From: Exobasidium rhododendri
Lineage: Eukaryota > Basidiomycota > Exobasidiomycetes > Exobasidiales > Exobasidiaceae
DNA: 64,000 nt
Assembly: GCA_026210745.1 (NCBI GenBank)
Contig: CP110630.1
Span: 4,340,001 to 4,404,000, forward strand
Reading direction: 5' to 3'
In this document: positions 42,584 to 53,364 of the stretch, one piece after another
How the letters are laid out: every line of letters begins with the position of its first letter
Position numbering within the stretch: position 1 is the stretch's first letter
Translations under genes and position numbers: made by a program
The notes under the pieces: generated by a model
Database searches by the model: none
Told to the model about the DNA's origin: nothing
The model's input: the letters and a program-made list of their open reading frames with translations, nothing else

Positions 42584-45500
42584 ATGGTGACGTCGACGAA
42601 CCACCCGACCTTGGAGTGGTCAAGCTTGCAGAATGTATTCTATCGCAAGTCAGACATCTATCACCTGACATGGGGGATAGACAATCTATCAGACTACCTG
42701 ATTACTTCGGCCAAGAATGGCGGTTTAGTCGCTCTCATTCGTGACCCGTCTAGACTGGTGTCACTTGGCAAAGCAGCTCTCCTAAAGCCAAAGATCCACA
42801 TCTACACCAGCGCAGGCCAACTAGTGGAGAGTATTCCCTGGCTGGCTTCAGAGAAGATCATTGGTTTTGGTTTCACTTTGCAAGAACAGCTAGCAGTCGT
42901 ACTGGATGATGGAATGATACGCCTTTACACCTTGCTTCAACCTTGCCCTTCTCCTCCACAGTCGACGCCTGCGTCTTCCTCCAGTCAACATGAAGATCAA
43001 CGAGCATTCCGCCCGGTAGAAGCTACAAGCACCTGCTACTATACTCAACACTCTCTTGGTCAAGAAGCGACGGATGCAGGCGTGGTAGATGCAAAGATGT
43101 GGCCAGGTGGCATCGTGGCTATCTCTGGCGGTGGCAGGTTTGTCGAATGGAGGTTTCCCAAACGCAGTGAAGAGGAGAGTCTAGGCGACTCTGAGCAAGC
43201 CACGCAATACCCGCAGCTTTTGCCCCCGCTTGATCTTTCATTAGGGCAATCGAATATACCCTCATCGTGGAGCCTCATTGATCCAGACAATTCCTCTTCG
43301 GGGCTTCTGGAGATCCTCGTCTCAGCCTCGACTTCCGATACTATCGTCTCTTTGGATTCGGTGAGCGGCTCTACAGATATGAAGCTCTCTCGCGGTCCCT
43401 TCTCTGCGATACGACCGTCGCCCAACGGCAACCTACTGGCTCTCCTGACAGCAGACTTGAAGCTTTGGGTCGTCTCCTCCGACTTTCAGAGGAGCTTGAG
43501 CGAGTTCGACGTGACGCAATGTGATGCCTATCGACCCAGCACTAGTGCGCCTTCGTCAAGTGGTGAAAGTGGAATGAGGAATGCGGCAATCAGGCAGATT
43601 GAGTGGTGTGGAAACAATACAGTTGCGATTGCTTGGGAGAATGAAATCCTAATGATAGGGCCCTTCGGAGATTCGCTTCAATACTTGTACTCAGGCGCTG
43701 TCCACCTCGTCTCTGAAGTTGACGGCCTTCGAATCATCAGTCCTGATCGGCTTGAATTCATACAAAAAGTTGCAGGTGAGCCCGCATTCAGATTCAGACG
43801 AGAGAGGTGTGTCCTTACCGAGGTCGTTCTAACTAATATGATGCGCCCAACTTTTTTCCTAAGAATCGTCATCAAACGTGTTCCTGCCAGGTTCCAGTCA
43901 TCCTTCTGCCATACTCTTTGATTCTTCCGAGCATTTCGCAAGAAAGAGTGCCAAAGCAGATGAGGGAATCCGAGCGATCAAGAAGGACCTGGCTATGGCC
44001 GTCGACACCTGCATTGCTGCTGCAGGGTATGAGTGGGACGTCGGTTGGCAAAGACGCTTGTTGCGAGTGAGTAGCGTAGTTGTACACCTTACTCCTCACT
44101 TTCTGACACCTCTTCTGCTGCTTAATCCGGATAGGCAGCCTCTTTTGGAAAGGCTTTCTTGGAGAATTACGACCCTACTTCCCTTGTAGACATGTCACAA
44201 ACATTGAGGATACTGAATGCCACGAGAAGATACGAAGTGGGAGTGTTCACGACCTATGAGCAGTGAGTCGTTGTTGATGCAACGTGAGGCAAATGTGTAC
44301 TGAAACCAGTCAAATTACTCCAGGTACAGCCTCATGGGACCCAAGAATCTCATTTCACGTCTGACGGGGCGCAATCATCATCTCTTGTCTCTGCGAATCT
44401 CTTCTTATCTGCAAATGAGACCAGACTCGATTCTGAAGCATTGGGCTAGAGGCAAGATTGCAAGGTCCAGACCTGCTACGGGCGCTCTCGCCCAAGCTGC
44501 TATCGGTGCCCCTGGAGCCAAGATAGACGACGAGATTTGCGATGCTATTGTGAAGAAATTTGAGATGCAGCCAGCAGTGAGCTATGCAGAGATTGCGAAG
44601 ACGGCTTGGAATGCTGGCAGGATACGCTTAGCTACCAAGGTGAGGAAAGGGCTTTCGCTTACTACAGCGAGAAAAGGGGAGAGGAATTTGATAAAGCTGA
44701 TCCTTTGCTCCGTGCTTTGCTCAGCTATTGGACCATGAGCCACGAGCGGTCGATCAGGTTCCACTGCTGCTTCACATGCATGAGAACAAGCTGGCACTCA
44801 TCAAAGCGTTGGAGAGTGGCGACACGGATTTGGTGTACCATGTCTTGTTGCAGCTCAAATCGCAGCTCTCTCGAGGTGACTTCTTCCGCATCATCCAGGC
44901 CCCCATCGCTGATGCGTCTGCTCCGACTTCCGAAGCGAGCAACGGTGAGGTAGTGGGTGTTCATCAGAGTGGTGCCGCTGCCACCTCGAGCTACGTCTAC
45001 CTGGCGTGCAACTTGCTTGAAAATTATGCGAGAGAGGAAGATAGGGAGTTGCTCAAGGACTTCTACTACCAAGATGACCGCAGAACAGAGAGTGCACTCC
45101 TGGTATTGGAAGAAGCAAAGGGTAAGGAAGACTTGGTAGAAAGGATCACTCTGATCAAAGACGCTCATCGTCTGTTCTCGGAAGACAAGGAGAGAAATCT
45201 GGAAGCCAAATTTACAGAGGAATACTCAAAGCTGCTTGGCTTCCAATCTGCCCTGGAAAAGGAGGAGGGGGGTAGACTGGCCTTTGTAGGACTGTCGGTA
45301 AACGAAACAATTCGACAATGCCTGATCAAAAATATGCCAAAGAAAGCGGAAAAGGTCCGAACAGATTGGAAGGTGCCTGACAAGCGATTCTGGAGTATCA
45401 AAGTGTCTGCTCTGATTAGCACTCGAGATTTAGAGAGTCTCTGGTCCTTTGCCAATGCTAAGAAGAGTCCGATCGGGTATCAGCCATTCATCTCACAACT

Positions 45501-45735
45501 CATCAGCGCCGGCTTTCTCAAGGAATCGTTGCGCTACGTCCCCAAATGTGCCAGTGATAAGGGTGACAGAGCGAGGCTACGGTAAGTAGTGCTTTGTTGT
45601 TTCAGGACATAGCGTTGCCCTCCCACCCTTCCTCTTTGCTAATCTCGTCCATACTCCCACATCTTGCACAGAATGCTCATTCAGAGGCTACCGCCCCAAG
45701 CAGCGCAACAGATCGCACAAGCACTCGGAGAGTAG
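42584..45735 (+). CDS. VPS16: vacuolar protein sorting protein VPS16 (HOPS/CORVET core)
   Basis: Exons 42584-43775, 43864-44066, 44135-44262, 44324-44639, 44725-45581 and 45672-45735 join to 919 residues. The N-domain starts NHPTLEWSSLQNVFYRKSDIY with a beta-propeller (GFGFTLQEQLAVVLDDGMIR). The C-domain shows the Vps16 hallmarks: AVDTCIAAAGYEWDVGWQRR, LLRAASFGKAFLENY, LRILNATRRYEVGVFTTYEQ, TAWNAGRIRLATKLLDHEPR and VPLLLHMHENKLALIKALES. Vps16 is a core subunit of the HOPS and CORVET tethering complexes at vacuole and endosome. The intron donor at 43776 is preferred over that at 43807, because only it restores the frame; a CTAACTAAT branch site follows. An in-frame ATG at 42440 would add 48 residues, but the family begins near the TLEW motif, so 42584 is chosen. 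Confidence 0.93.
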
Positions 45736-45807
45736 CAGTATATTGCTATATTCATTGTTGTTGTAGTAGTAATCGTATACTTGTCGTAGAACTCTGATCG
45801 TCTGACT

Positions 45808-46478
45808 CTAATCGGATTTACCCTTCTTCTTTTCCTTCCCCCCGTCGGCTGATGGCGGTGGCGGCGATGACGACGAGGATGAGGATGATGACGACGACGA
45901 CGACGACGATTCTGAATCGCTTTCTCCTTTGCCCTCCTTTCCAATGATCCCTAGTCTCATTATACTACTTGTCGCTCTTACCTCCCCCTTTTCCCGAGCT
46001 TCCTTTGCTTCGTGAGCTTTACGAGAAAGGAAGTGGTCTCGAACTGTCTTGATCCTATCGAGCTGTGATGAGTACGACCGATGCTGTTGGTATCAGTTGC
46101 TGCTCATCTATACATAACACGCCCTGTCCTTTCTCCCCCCCTCTCTGCATTCCCTCTTTCTCACCTCTTTGGCATGATGCAAGCACTCCATGTAGTCCTC
46201 CTTCTGAGCGATACAATCAATGGCTGCATCGGCGTTGGCATAGCACTTCTGGAATTCTTGCCAGAAAGTGAAACATCGCGATCGACCTTCCTCCACGAAG
46301 AGTAGTCAAGAGTCAGATCCCAATTCCGTCACTCTCCACGAACTCTTTCTCATTACTTACCACCGCCAAACCCAAAACCGGACTGCAAGTGAGGCAACGA
46401 GATCATTGCAAGTCAGCTCGAGCTGGGCATCTACCTCTAAACACCCGCACCTCCCACTATCGATGCACTCACGGCCAT
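45808..46478 (-). CDS. complex I subunit NDUFS5 (twin-CX9C), with a serine-rich tail
   Basis: Exons on the minus strand are 46478-46473, 46382-46361, 46286-46165 and 46062-45808, joining to 134 residues. The first coding exon is just ATGGCC. The joined start MASGFGFGGGRSRC is followed by two CX9C pairs (CFTFWQEFQKC and CIAQKEDYMEC) and CLHHAKELDRIKTVRDHF, the coiled-coil helix-coiled-coil fold of NDUFS5 (15 kDa subunit). It is imported to the intermembrane space by the Mia40 pathway as part of complex I. The C-terminus carries an extension with about 14 serines in a row, then PPPP and a Lys-rich end, which I do not know from the family (usual length about 85-105). A GTAAGA site at the start of the tail could be an optional donor. 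Confidence 0.86.
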
Positions 46479-46968
46479 TGTGTGTGTCGAAAGAGTGACT
46501 GTTTGGGTGGATCACTGGCGGGTCAAGTCAGAGGTAGAGGCACGGCGCACGATAGCTGTATTGTGGTGCCCTGGCTAGCTACGAGTTAGTATTCTCGGCC
46601 GAGTGCTGACCATGATTGGATGCGATATCGCGCGTGGCGGTCAGTAGAGCATCTCACAAAAACGTGGCCCGACCAAGTGATCAGAATTAGACCCGCGAGC
46701 GAGAAGAGCCTATTCAACAGAGCTGCGGCTTGTTTCGTCCATCTTTTCTTTTCTTCTTCAACCTGCAGCCTGTGAGTAATGGCGGTAAGCGAGAGGACAG
46801 AGGCAATGTGCGTGATCATGACCACTGATGCGAGCAACATCTTTACAGTAAACTACTTGCCCTTGTATCCGCATAGACGAGATCATCGGTGGCTCTTTCA
46901 CATAAACAACTTACAACTTCGAATTTAAAAGGGTTTTTGATCCTCTTTCGTATTCCACTTCATTCAAA
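46479..46968. promoter_or_regulatory. divergent promoter region of NDUFS5 (minus) and RPP0 (plus), with a possible small membrane-protein frame
   Basis: 490 nt. On the minus strand a frame from 46840 (MLLASVVMITHIASVLSLTA) has two hydrophobic stretches separated by a charged one (VEEEKKRWTKQAA). A GTGAGATGC donor at 46670 and an acceptor 52 nt later, with a CTGAC branch-like site, would give the end HSAENTNS-stop. No family is recognised. Its position, squeezed between a strong promoter and NDUFS5, argues against a gene. An AATTTAAAAG patch at 46922 may be the RPP0 core promoter. Confidence 0.4.
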
Positions 46969-48240
46969 ATGGGTATCTCTCGTGCTACAAAGGAAGCTTG
47001 GTTCATTAAGCTCAATGAGCTCCTCGACAACTACCCTTCCATCTTTGTCGTCAATGTCGACAATGTTGGATCTCAACAAATGCACCAAATCCGATCGTCT
47101 CTACGAGGAAAGGCTGTCGTTCTGATGGGAAAGAACACCATGGTCCGACGTGCTCTTCGAATGGTGTTGGCTGAAAAGCCTCAATTCGAACGATTGATGC
47201 CATTCGTCAAGGGTAACATTGGATTCGTCTTCACTTCGGGTGACTTGAAGGAAGTTCGATCGGCAATCTTGGCCAACAGAGTCGCTGCCCCCGCTCGTGC
47301 TGGTGGTTACGCCCCTGCCGACGTCATTGTCTCGGCTGGTAACACTGGTATGGAGCCCGGTAAGACTTCCTTCTTCCAAGCTCTAGGAATCCCCACCAAG
47401 ATTGCTCGTGGTACGATTGAAATTGTATCTGACGTCAAGGTTGTCAATGCTGGAACTCGTGTCGGATCTTCCGAAGCCATGTTGTTGAACATGCTGAACA
47501 TTTCGCCTTTCACTTACGGAATGAGCGTTGTTCAGATCTTTGACGCTGGTCAGGCCTTTGGCTCGGAAGTGTTGGACGTTGAGGAAGATGTTCTTATTGA
47601 CCGATTCGTCTTGGGTATCAAACAAATTGCCTGCCTTTCGCTCGCATTGAACTACCCTACGATTGCCAGTGTCACTCACTCGCTCGTCAACGCCTACAAG
47701 AATCTCATCGCTGTCTCTTTGGCCACCGACTACGAGTTTGAAGGATCTGCCAAGGTGAGTTTTTTTTTTCTTGTTTCTCGCGTGTGCTGTAAAGTGTTCG
47801 ATCATGGGCAAAGGCAGGAGAAAAGGGGGAGGAGACGAGAACGAGCGGGGAAAAAGACGACTTGGCTTGTCCACAAGATGGCTAAAATTACACTGAAAAT
47901 TCGGACGAGTCGAAAGATCGATGACCGAAAGTAGCTTCGTGCTATTTCTTTTGCTGATGGTAGCCGGACGGCAAAAGAGGGTGGGGGGAGATCGAGAATT
48001 GGTCTACAGAAACTTGTTTTGCCCTTTTCTCGCGCTCAATTTTGCTGACTATTTTCTTGCTTTACTCTTCCACAACAGGCCAAGGCTTACCTCGCCGACC
48101 CCTCTGCATTTGCAGCCGCTGCTCCTGTCGCTACTGAATCTGCTGCTGAGGCTGCTCCTGCTGCCGCTGCTGCAGAGGAGAAGAAGGAAGAGGAAGCTGA
48201 TGAATCTGACGACGACATGGGATTCGGTCTCTTCGATTAA
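46969..48240 (+). CDS. RPP0: 60S acidic ribosomal protein P0
   Basis: Exons 46969-47754 and 48079-48240 join to 315 residues, the usual P0 length. It starts [20 protein letters not shown], with [29 protein letters not shown] and [10 protein letters not shown]-like [17 protein letters not shown]. The last exon has an alanine-rich hinge and ends [13 protein letters not shown]-type ([13 protein letters not shown]-stop), the C-terminal tail that recruits elongation factors on the ribosomal stalk. Codon use is strikingly even (many GCT, GTC and AAG codons), as in highly expressed genes. The 324-nt intron (47755-48078) is several times longer than most introns here and splits off the tail. Reading through would add an unrelated basic segment to a stop at 47934. 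Confidence 0.97.
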
Positions 48241-48680
48241 GAGGAAGAACTCAATGTATTGTACATTCATACTCGATTGTCAATCAAGTCCTTTTTTTGT
48301 TCTCAAATCCTCCCTTTTCTTTTTCTTGAGTGATCAGGAGAGTCTCTTCTAATTGTGTCCTTTGTGTGTTCGAGGTGCATATGGGCTGGGCGAGGTGATG
48401 TTGCGCTCATCAAAGGCGCTTGGGAAATCATATTTCCTTTCACGTGGAAGATCTTGAGATTTTCTGGGGGATTCGCGGCGCTAAGCTCTCTCAACGGTTG
48501 AGCCTGGCTCTAGCTTTTTTACCCCGCCTGACCTTCGTCCCATCTTCGCCTGTTGTCTACCGTCCTTTTCGCTCATCCGGTGGCTATATCACAAAAGCGA
48601 TCCTTTCCGATAGATTCCCACTCTTTCTCGACTTCTGTTAGAATCTTTAGATAGAAATCTATACCGAAACCCCCCCGTCG
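48241..48680. other. RPP0 3' region / SLC1 promoter
   Basis: 440 nt between two plus-strand genes. The first part is T-rich and is probably the RPP0 3' UTR. No gene, RNA or repeat was recognised. Confidence 0.5.
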
Positions 48681-50117
48681 ATGTCGTTTTGGTCTTCAGC
48701 ATTCAACGCCATGGCAGTGGTGACTCGAACCTTGACTTATTCGGCGGGAGCCTCCTTCTTGCTCCTCTCGCTACTCTCACCAAGATCGCGAAGGGCAAGA
48801 ATGTACTTGAATGTCTTCCTTTACGTCCTTTCGTTAGGTGCTTGCTCAGTGTTGGGAGTGGTTGTATCTCCGATCATGTATCTTTCCAGCCACACTCGAC
48901 TGAACATCAATTGGGTGGTCGCAAGGTCTTTCCACCAATTAGCGGGTAGCTTGATTGGACTCAAATTTAGACTGGAGGGAGGAGAGAAGTTCGAGAAAGC
49001 AAGACCAGCGGTACTTGTGGGAAATCATCAGACTGGAATAGACATCCTGTACTTGGGCCGAGTGTTTCCGAAGCAAGCAAGTATCATGGCCAAGCAAGAA
49101 TTAAAGTACGCGCCTATTCTTGGTCAATTCAGTGAGTGACGATGAGACTTGGCAAGCTTTTGAAACATCACCACCATGATTCGACACTGACTCCTGTCTG
49201 CAGTGTATCTTTCCGGAGCTGTATTTGTGGATCGCAAGAATCGACACGATGCTGTCAAGACTTTCAACCAAGTCTCCAAAGCGATGAAAGACAAAAATGT
49301 AAGGAGGAGCTACGTCGATTCCTTTGGCGTACGTTTTGCTCATTTTCTTACCGTACTCAAACTTTCCTCCAAAGCTCTCTTTGTGGGTTTTCCCTGAAGG
49401 GACTCGATCGAATCTCCCCTTCCCCGACTTGTTGCCCTTCAAGAAGGGAGCATTTCATCTAGCAATCCAAGCACAAGTCCCGATAGTACCTGTCGTTTGC
49501 GAAAATTACCATCGATTCTTCGATGGCAAGACTCGATTCGAGAGCGGTACAGTAAGAATACGAGGTACGTCTTTCCCCAGGGCTAGCCTTTTTTTATCGT
49601 AGCGAAAATTGCTAACAAACTGCCTCCACTACTTCCTCCAGTACTGGATCCAGTAGAGACGAAAGGCCTCAAGCCAGAAGATGTGACGGATTTGACGACG
49701 AGAGTCAGAGAGCTGATGTTGGCAGAACTACAACAGATGGACGCTGATTTGGATTCTGCCGACGTCGCCTCATCGACTTCTTCAGCGACAAATGAAGCTA
49801 GAACTGGAGTCAAAGCGCAATCAATCTCTGTGCCCAAGCTAGGCGGGGTGGCCAAGTTAATGTCATATCTGGTCGGAACAGGCTCGGGTGAAGATGTCGC
49901 CAAAGAAGCTGCTAAGCAGCGGGAGAGGTTGATCAAGCCTGGAACGTCTGGTGAAAAGCCACAAGATTTCAATTTGGTGTCCGAAGCTGCGAAGAGTCAA
50001 ACTACGGCCACTTCTTCCTCCCTCACACAGGATGCGCATCAAAGGTCAGCGAAGAAGAGTCCAAGCAACACGTCCGATGACACTGACGAAAGCGTCGTTG
50101 TCGTCAAGCATCCTTGA
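48681..50117 (+). CDS. SLC1: 1-acyl-sn-glycerol-3-phosphate acyltransferase (SLC1)
   Basis: Exons 48681-49131, 49204-49298, 49375-49564 and 49642-50117 join to 403 residues. Two hydrophobic N-terminal segments (about residues 15-35 and 45-70) form the membrane part. The acyltransferase motifs are complete: block I VGNHQTGIDIL (H-x4-D), block II GAVFVDRKNR, block III LWVFPEGTRSN and block IV VPIVPVVCENYH. It acylates lysophosphatidic acid to phosphatidic acid on the ER or lipid droplets. The third exon begins immediately at LSLWVFPEGTRS; splicing at 49298 rather than using the downstream GT at 49328 keeps the motif spacing. The C-terminal 130 residues are Ser/Thr/Lys-rich and unconserved. Length is above the usual 300. 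Confidence 0.94.
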
Positions 50118-50445
50118 GGGTCAGCAGCAGTAGATGGAAAAGGAAGCGAGTAATCCGCAGGTGATATTACCTTCCATGCGTCTTTCCCTTCAAACGAGCC
50201 ATACCCGTCAAATGTATATTTACGAACAACGACCAGGAGATGATGGGGCCTGCCCTTTTCCCCTCCCTTCCTCCCTTTCTCCCCCTTCCTGAAAGCAATA
50301 CACAAATAACTACAATTACGCGTTCCTTTTCCTCCACCCCCATTCCCTAACTCCGCGAGAAGAGCAAAACGAAATAAGCATCAAGATCGCCTCTTGTAGA
50401 AATTCATCCTTTCCTGGTCTTCGTAGATATCCTCACTGCAGCAAA
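50118..50445. other. SLC1 3' region / WLM protease promoter
   Basis: 328 nt. A pyrimidine-rich stretch lies at about 50255-50290 on the plus strand. No gene was recognised. Confidence 0.5.
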
Positions 50446-51624
50446 ATGGCATCCCTTGTCGCTTCGTCGTCTTCTGACACAATCGAACCACACTCCTCCT
50501 TTCAGATTTCTCATCGAGGTCAAAGGTATGACGTTGTGGTGGAAAGCTCTATGACACTCGGATCATTCCAAAACGAGATCGCTGAGTTGACAAAGGTGGA
50601 CGCCACCCATCAAAAGTTACTACTCTCTGGTCCGTTGCGCAACGCACTGTCAAAGTGTAAGGAGAATGAAGACAAAACATTGCAGGACTTGAAGCTATTG
50701 TCGGAGGATGTCTCGAAACCTTTCAAGGTTATGCTGGTAGGACCTACGAATGATGAATTGAGTTCGGTACAAAGAGGAGATTTAGAAGCAGAGAAGCGCA
50801 ATAGACCAAGGCAGTATCACCCCAGTATGCTTCGTGGAGGAAAGGTGAGTCTTCTGATAGGATCAGGAGTCGAAGGAGGCTGGGACACTCCGAAAGAGAA
50901 GATGAGTTTCCAGCAGGTTGAAGAAAGATAGGGCGCTGACCACTTCCTTTTTTTTTACAATTTTCTCCCTCAACAGCCAAGGAACACGAACAAAGCAACA
51001 TCGGGAAGCCCCTTTCATGCTCTCAAGGTGCACCCAATATCGCCGCCAGCTTCACCAGAATACGCTCTTGTACTTTCACGACTACAACAGCTCAGTACCG
51101 ATGCGGCAGTACTCCACGTTTGTCATTTACATTCATTTCAGATCGGAGAATTCACAGAACTACTCCCCCATGAACACCCCAATCTACTAGGTCTCAACGA
51201 GAACATGGGACAGAGAATCAGTGTGAGATTGAGAACGACGAACCATTACGATGGACTGATACCATACAGAGACACAAGATCGGTGCTCCTACACGAATTA
51301 GCTCATAATAAAGTGAATGATCATCCACCGGAGTTCAAGATTCTCAATTCGGAGTTGAACGCTCAAGTGGAAGCTTATGAGAGAAGAGCAAAGGCAGGAA
51401 CGAATTACCTATCCGACATGGACTTTTATGTACCAGCTGAAGGGAGCGGCGTTGGTCAAGACGGCGTAGCAGAGTTGTCTCATTCTAACGTGCTAGGTGG
51501 CAGTCAAGGTGACGTGGAAGGCGGTGACCTGCAGAGCAGGCGGCAGAAGGTCCTCATGGCGACAATGAAGAGACTGGAGAAATCAGAAGCAGAGATTGAA
51601 AAGGGGTGTGGATCGGCGGCCTGA
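50446..51624 (+). CDS. ubiquitin-like domain plus WLM metalloprotease (Wss1/Wss2 type)
   Basis: Exons 50446-50844 and 50977-51624 join to 348 residues. The first 95 residues resemble a ubiquitin-like domain (FQISHRGQRYDVVVESSMTL, then HQKLLLSGPLRNALS). The C-terminal half is a WLM domain with RISVRLRTTNHYDGLIPY and the zinc-protease motif LLHELAHNKVNDH (HExxH complete). The organisation matches the fission-yeast-type ubiquitin/WLM metalloprotease family, related to Wss1, which acts in DNA-protein crosslink proteolysis and SUMO/ubiquitin-linked repair. The part beyond residue 290 is Ser/Gly-rich, ending with a helix of Arg/Lys/Glu. Reading through the intron would stop at 50931. No Cdc48-binding motif was looked for beyond the visible sequence. 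Confidence 0.88.
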
Positions 51625-52078
51625 AGTGGGTAACGAATTTGTATCACAGCTTCATCGTCATCATTTGTTCGACACTTCACGACGTATACGTCTTCGATGG
51701 AAGGGAGGGTCCCGGACTTTGCTGTCTTTGTCGGAATGAATGACTTGCGAGGGGACCGATGTCTTTGTCAACCTAAGAACATCATACGATGGATAGGTAT
51801 GTCTGCTCCTTTCCATCTGAAGGAAGATTGTGTCGTTTGTATAGGACTCGAATGAATGCATTGACGTCCACCTTCATTCTTCTTGCAAACGTTGACGACT
51901 TCACCTTGGCCTCCGTGTTTATTTCGAGCACGAATGCTGCATCGTTTCGAACTTCTAGGTTGCATTCCTTCAGCGACAGTCTTCTTCCTTGTCCTTCACC
52001 ACGATAAAGAAGCATTGAGGTGCGATCAGCTGCGCCTTCTCCCTTTCTCCCTTCTAAGCCAGATGCAAAAGGATTTAT
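51625..52078. other. convergent spacer WLM protease / SFM1
   Basis: 454 nt between converging stops. Several overlapping open frames of 65-77 codons lie on both strands without family resemblance. I read it as 3' UTRs. Confidence 0.5.
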
Positions 52079-52949
52079 CTAGAATTCAAGTGACCGGTCA
52101 AAATCTTCTTTGATGTGTTCTCGCATTCCCTTTGCCATGAGCGGTCGCTTGAGTCCGCTGGCCGTGATCTCGGTCATGTAGCGAAACGGCATGGTGACCT
52201 GAAGGAGAGGGACAAGATGAAGTCAGACACTCTTGCTAGTAAAAGAAAAAGAGGCGCTTGCATCAGGACAGAGAAGAAGAAAGACTCACTGATTCGCCCC
52301 GTCCGAAACGAAGTTCGGGATGATCGATCCACTCTATTGCTCCGTTCGGTCCTTTACTTTCCGTGCCAGGTAAGTTGAGCGCCTTTCCGTCCTCCACAAC
52401 TGTTTTCGTCACTCCAAGAGCTCCATCCGTCGTCATTTGAACAGTTCCCAGATGCCGGCTAGGGAATCCCATGGCTCTCAGGTGTCCAGTGCGATCTCGA
52501 GGTGGATCGTCTCCCAAGATGCCTCCTAAGAGGAAATATCGAAAAGGGCCACCTCCAGTACTTGCACTGTGTTGCTCAGATGGGGAAGCGTCTATTATGG
52601 ACAGTGGAAAGGGTGACTTTGGATCCAGTAGACAAATCTGATCAATGGAAATGTTGTTCTTTCGTGCCATTTCGAGGATCCCTTCCGAATGAACTTCAAA
52701 ATGTGCCACTGGTTCAGCTTGGTGACGAGGTGATGTTGAAGCTTTCGATGATAGTGCATCGTGAAGCGCTTGCTTAGATGCGTGGGAAATAAGGCCAGTG
52801 AAGTGAACTGTGGATCCTGGTCCGACCATTTTCAGCATCTGACTGTATTCCAAAAGTGCCCAGTAGGGGAAAGTGGTAGGTGAATTGGGATCGGCATCCA
52901 GGTCTTCCATATGCTCCACTATGTACTCTGGTCTCTGTATCGAGGTCAT
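52079..52949 (-). CDS. SFM1: SPOUT-type protein arginine methyltransferase SFM1 (Rps3 modifier)
   Basis: Exons on the minus strand are 52949-52290 and 52198-52079, joining to 259 residues. The opening YIVEHMEDLD, LEYSQMLKMVGPGS, ICLLDPKSPFPLS, FRYFLLGGILGDDPPRDRTG, RHLGTVQMTTDGALGVTK and IEWIDHPELRFGRGES matches Sfm1/YOR021C point by point. The GILGD-PPRDRT segment is part of the SAM-binding knot. The second exon gives VTMPFRYMTEITASGLKRPL and MREHIKEDFDRSLEF-stop. In yeast it monomethylates an arginine of ribosomal protein S3. A frame upstream to 53018 is open, but the ATG at 52949 gives the family start. Two short insertions (PNSPTT, and Ser/Ala/Gly near residue 130) are the main differences. 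Confidence 0.93.
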
Positions 52950-53364
52950 GACGTCCAGGTCAGTGAGATTTGTATGTTGTGTAGGTTTGCGGTCTATCGT
53001 CGTCACAAAGTCGTGCAAAAGAGCGACGAAACTTTATGTAGAGATGTGCAAAGGCTTAATGGCAGAGCGGTGTGCCTGCCTTACCTACCTACTTTAGAAG
53101 AACCAAAGTCCGGGAAAAAAAACTAGAAGAAATATTGAAATTCGCAGTCAGCAGCATCTGTGCACTCTACGCCCGTCCACTCCCACACTAAGAAGCGCGT
53201 GAATAAAGCGCGTCCTTTGGAGCAATCTTACACACAACACGACTGATGAACAACGTCCTATACACCTCTTAATCATCTCGATCGCTCCGACGTTCCTCCT
53301 TCTGCCAAGCTGTAGTGCCAGTGCGAACACTATAGGCAGCTACTACCTCAGAAGAACGCACAGG
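52950..53364. promoter_or_regulatory. divergent promoter region of SFM1 (minus) and MutY homologue (plus)
   Basis: 415 nt between divergent start codons. No clear core element or further gene was recognised. Confidence 0.4.

Noticed and set aside
43776-43863. Alternative VPS16 donor at 43807 or read-through to 43921
   Set aside because: Both lose the frame of the conserved segment that starts at 43864. The donor at 43776 restores it.
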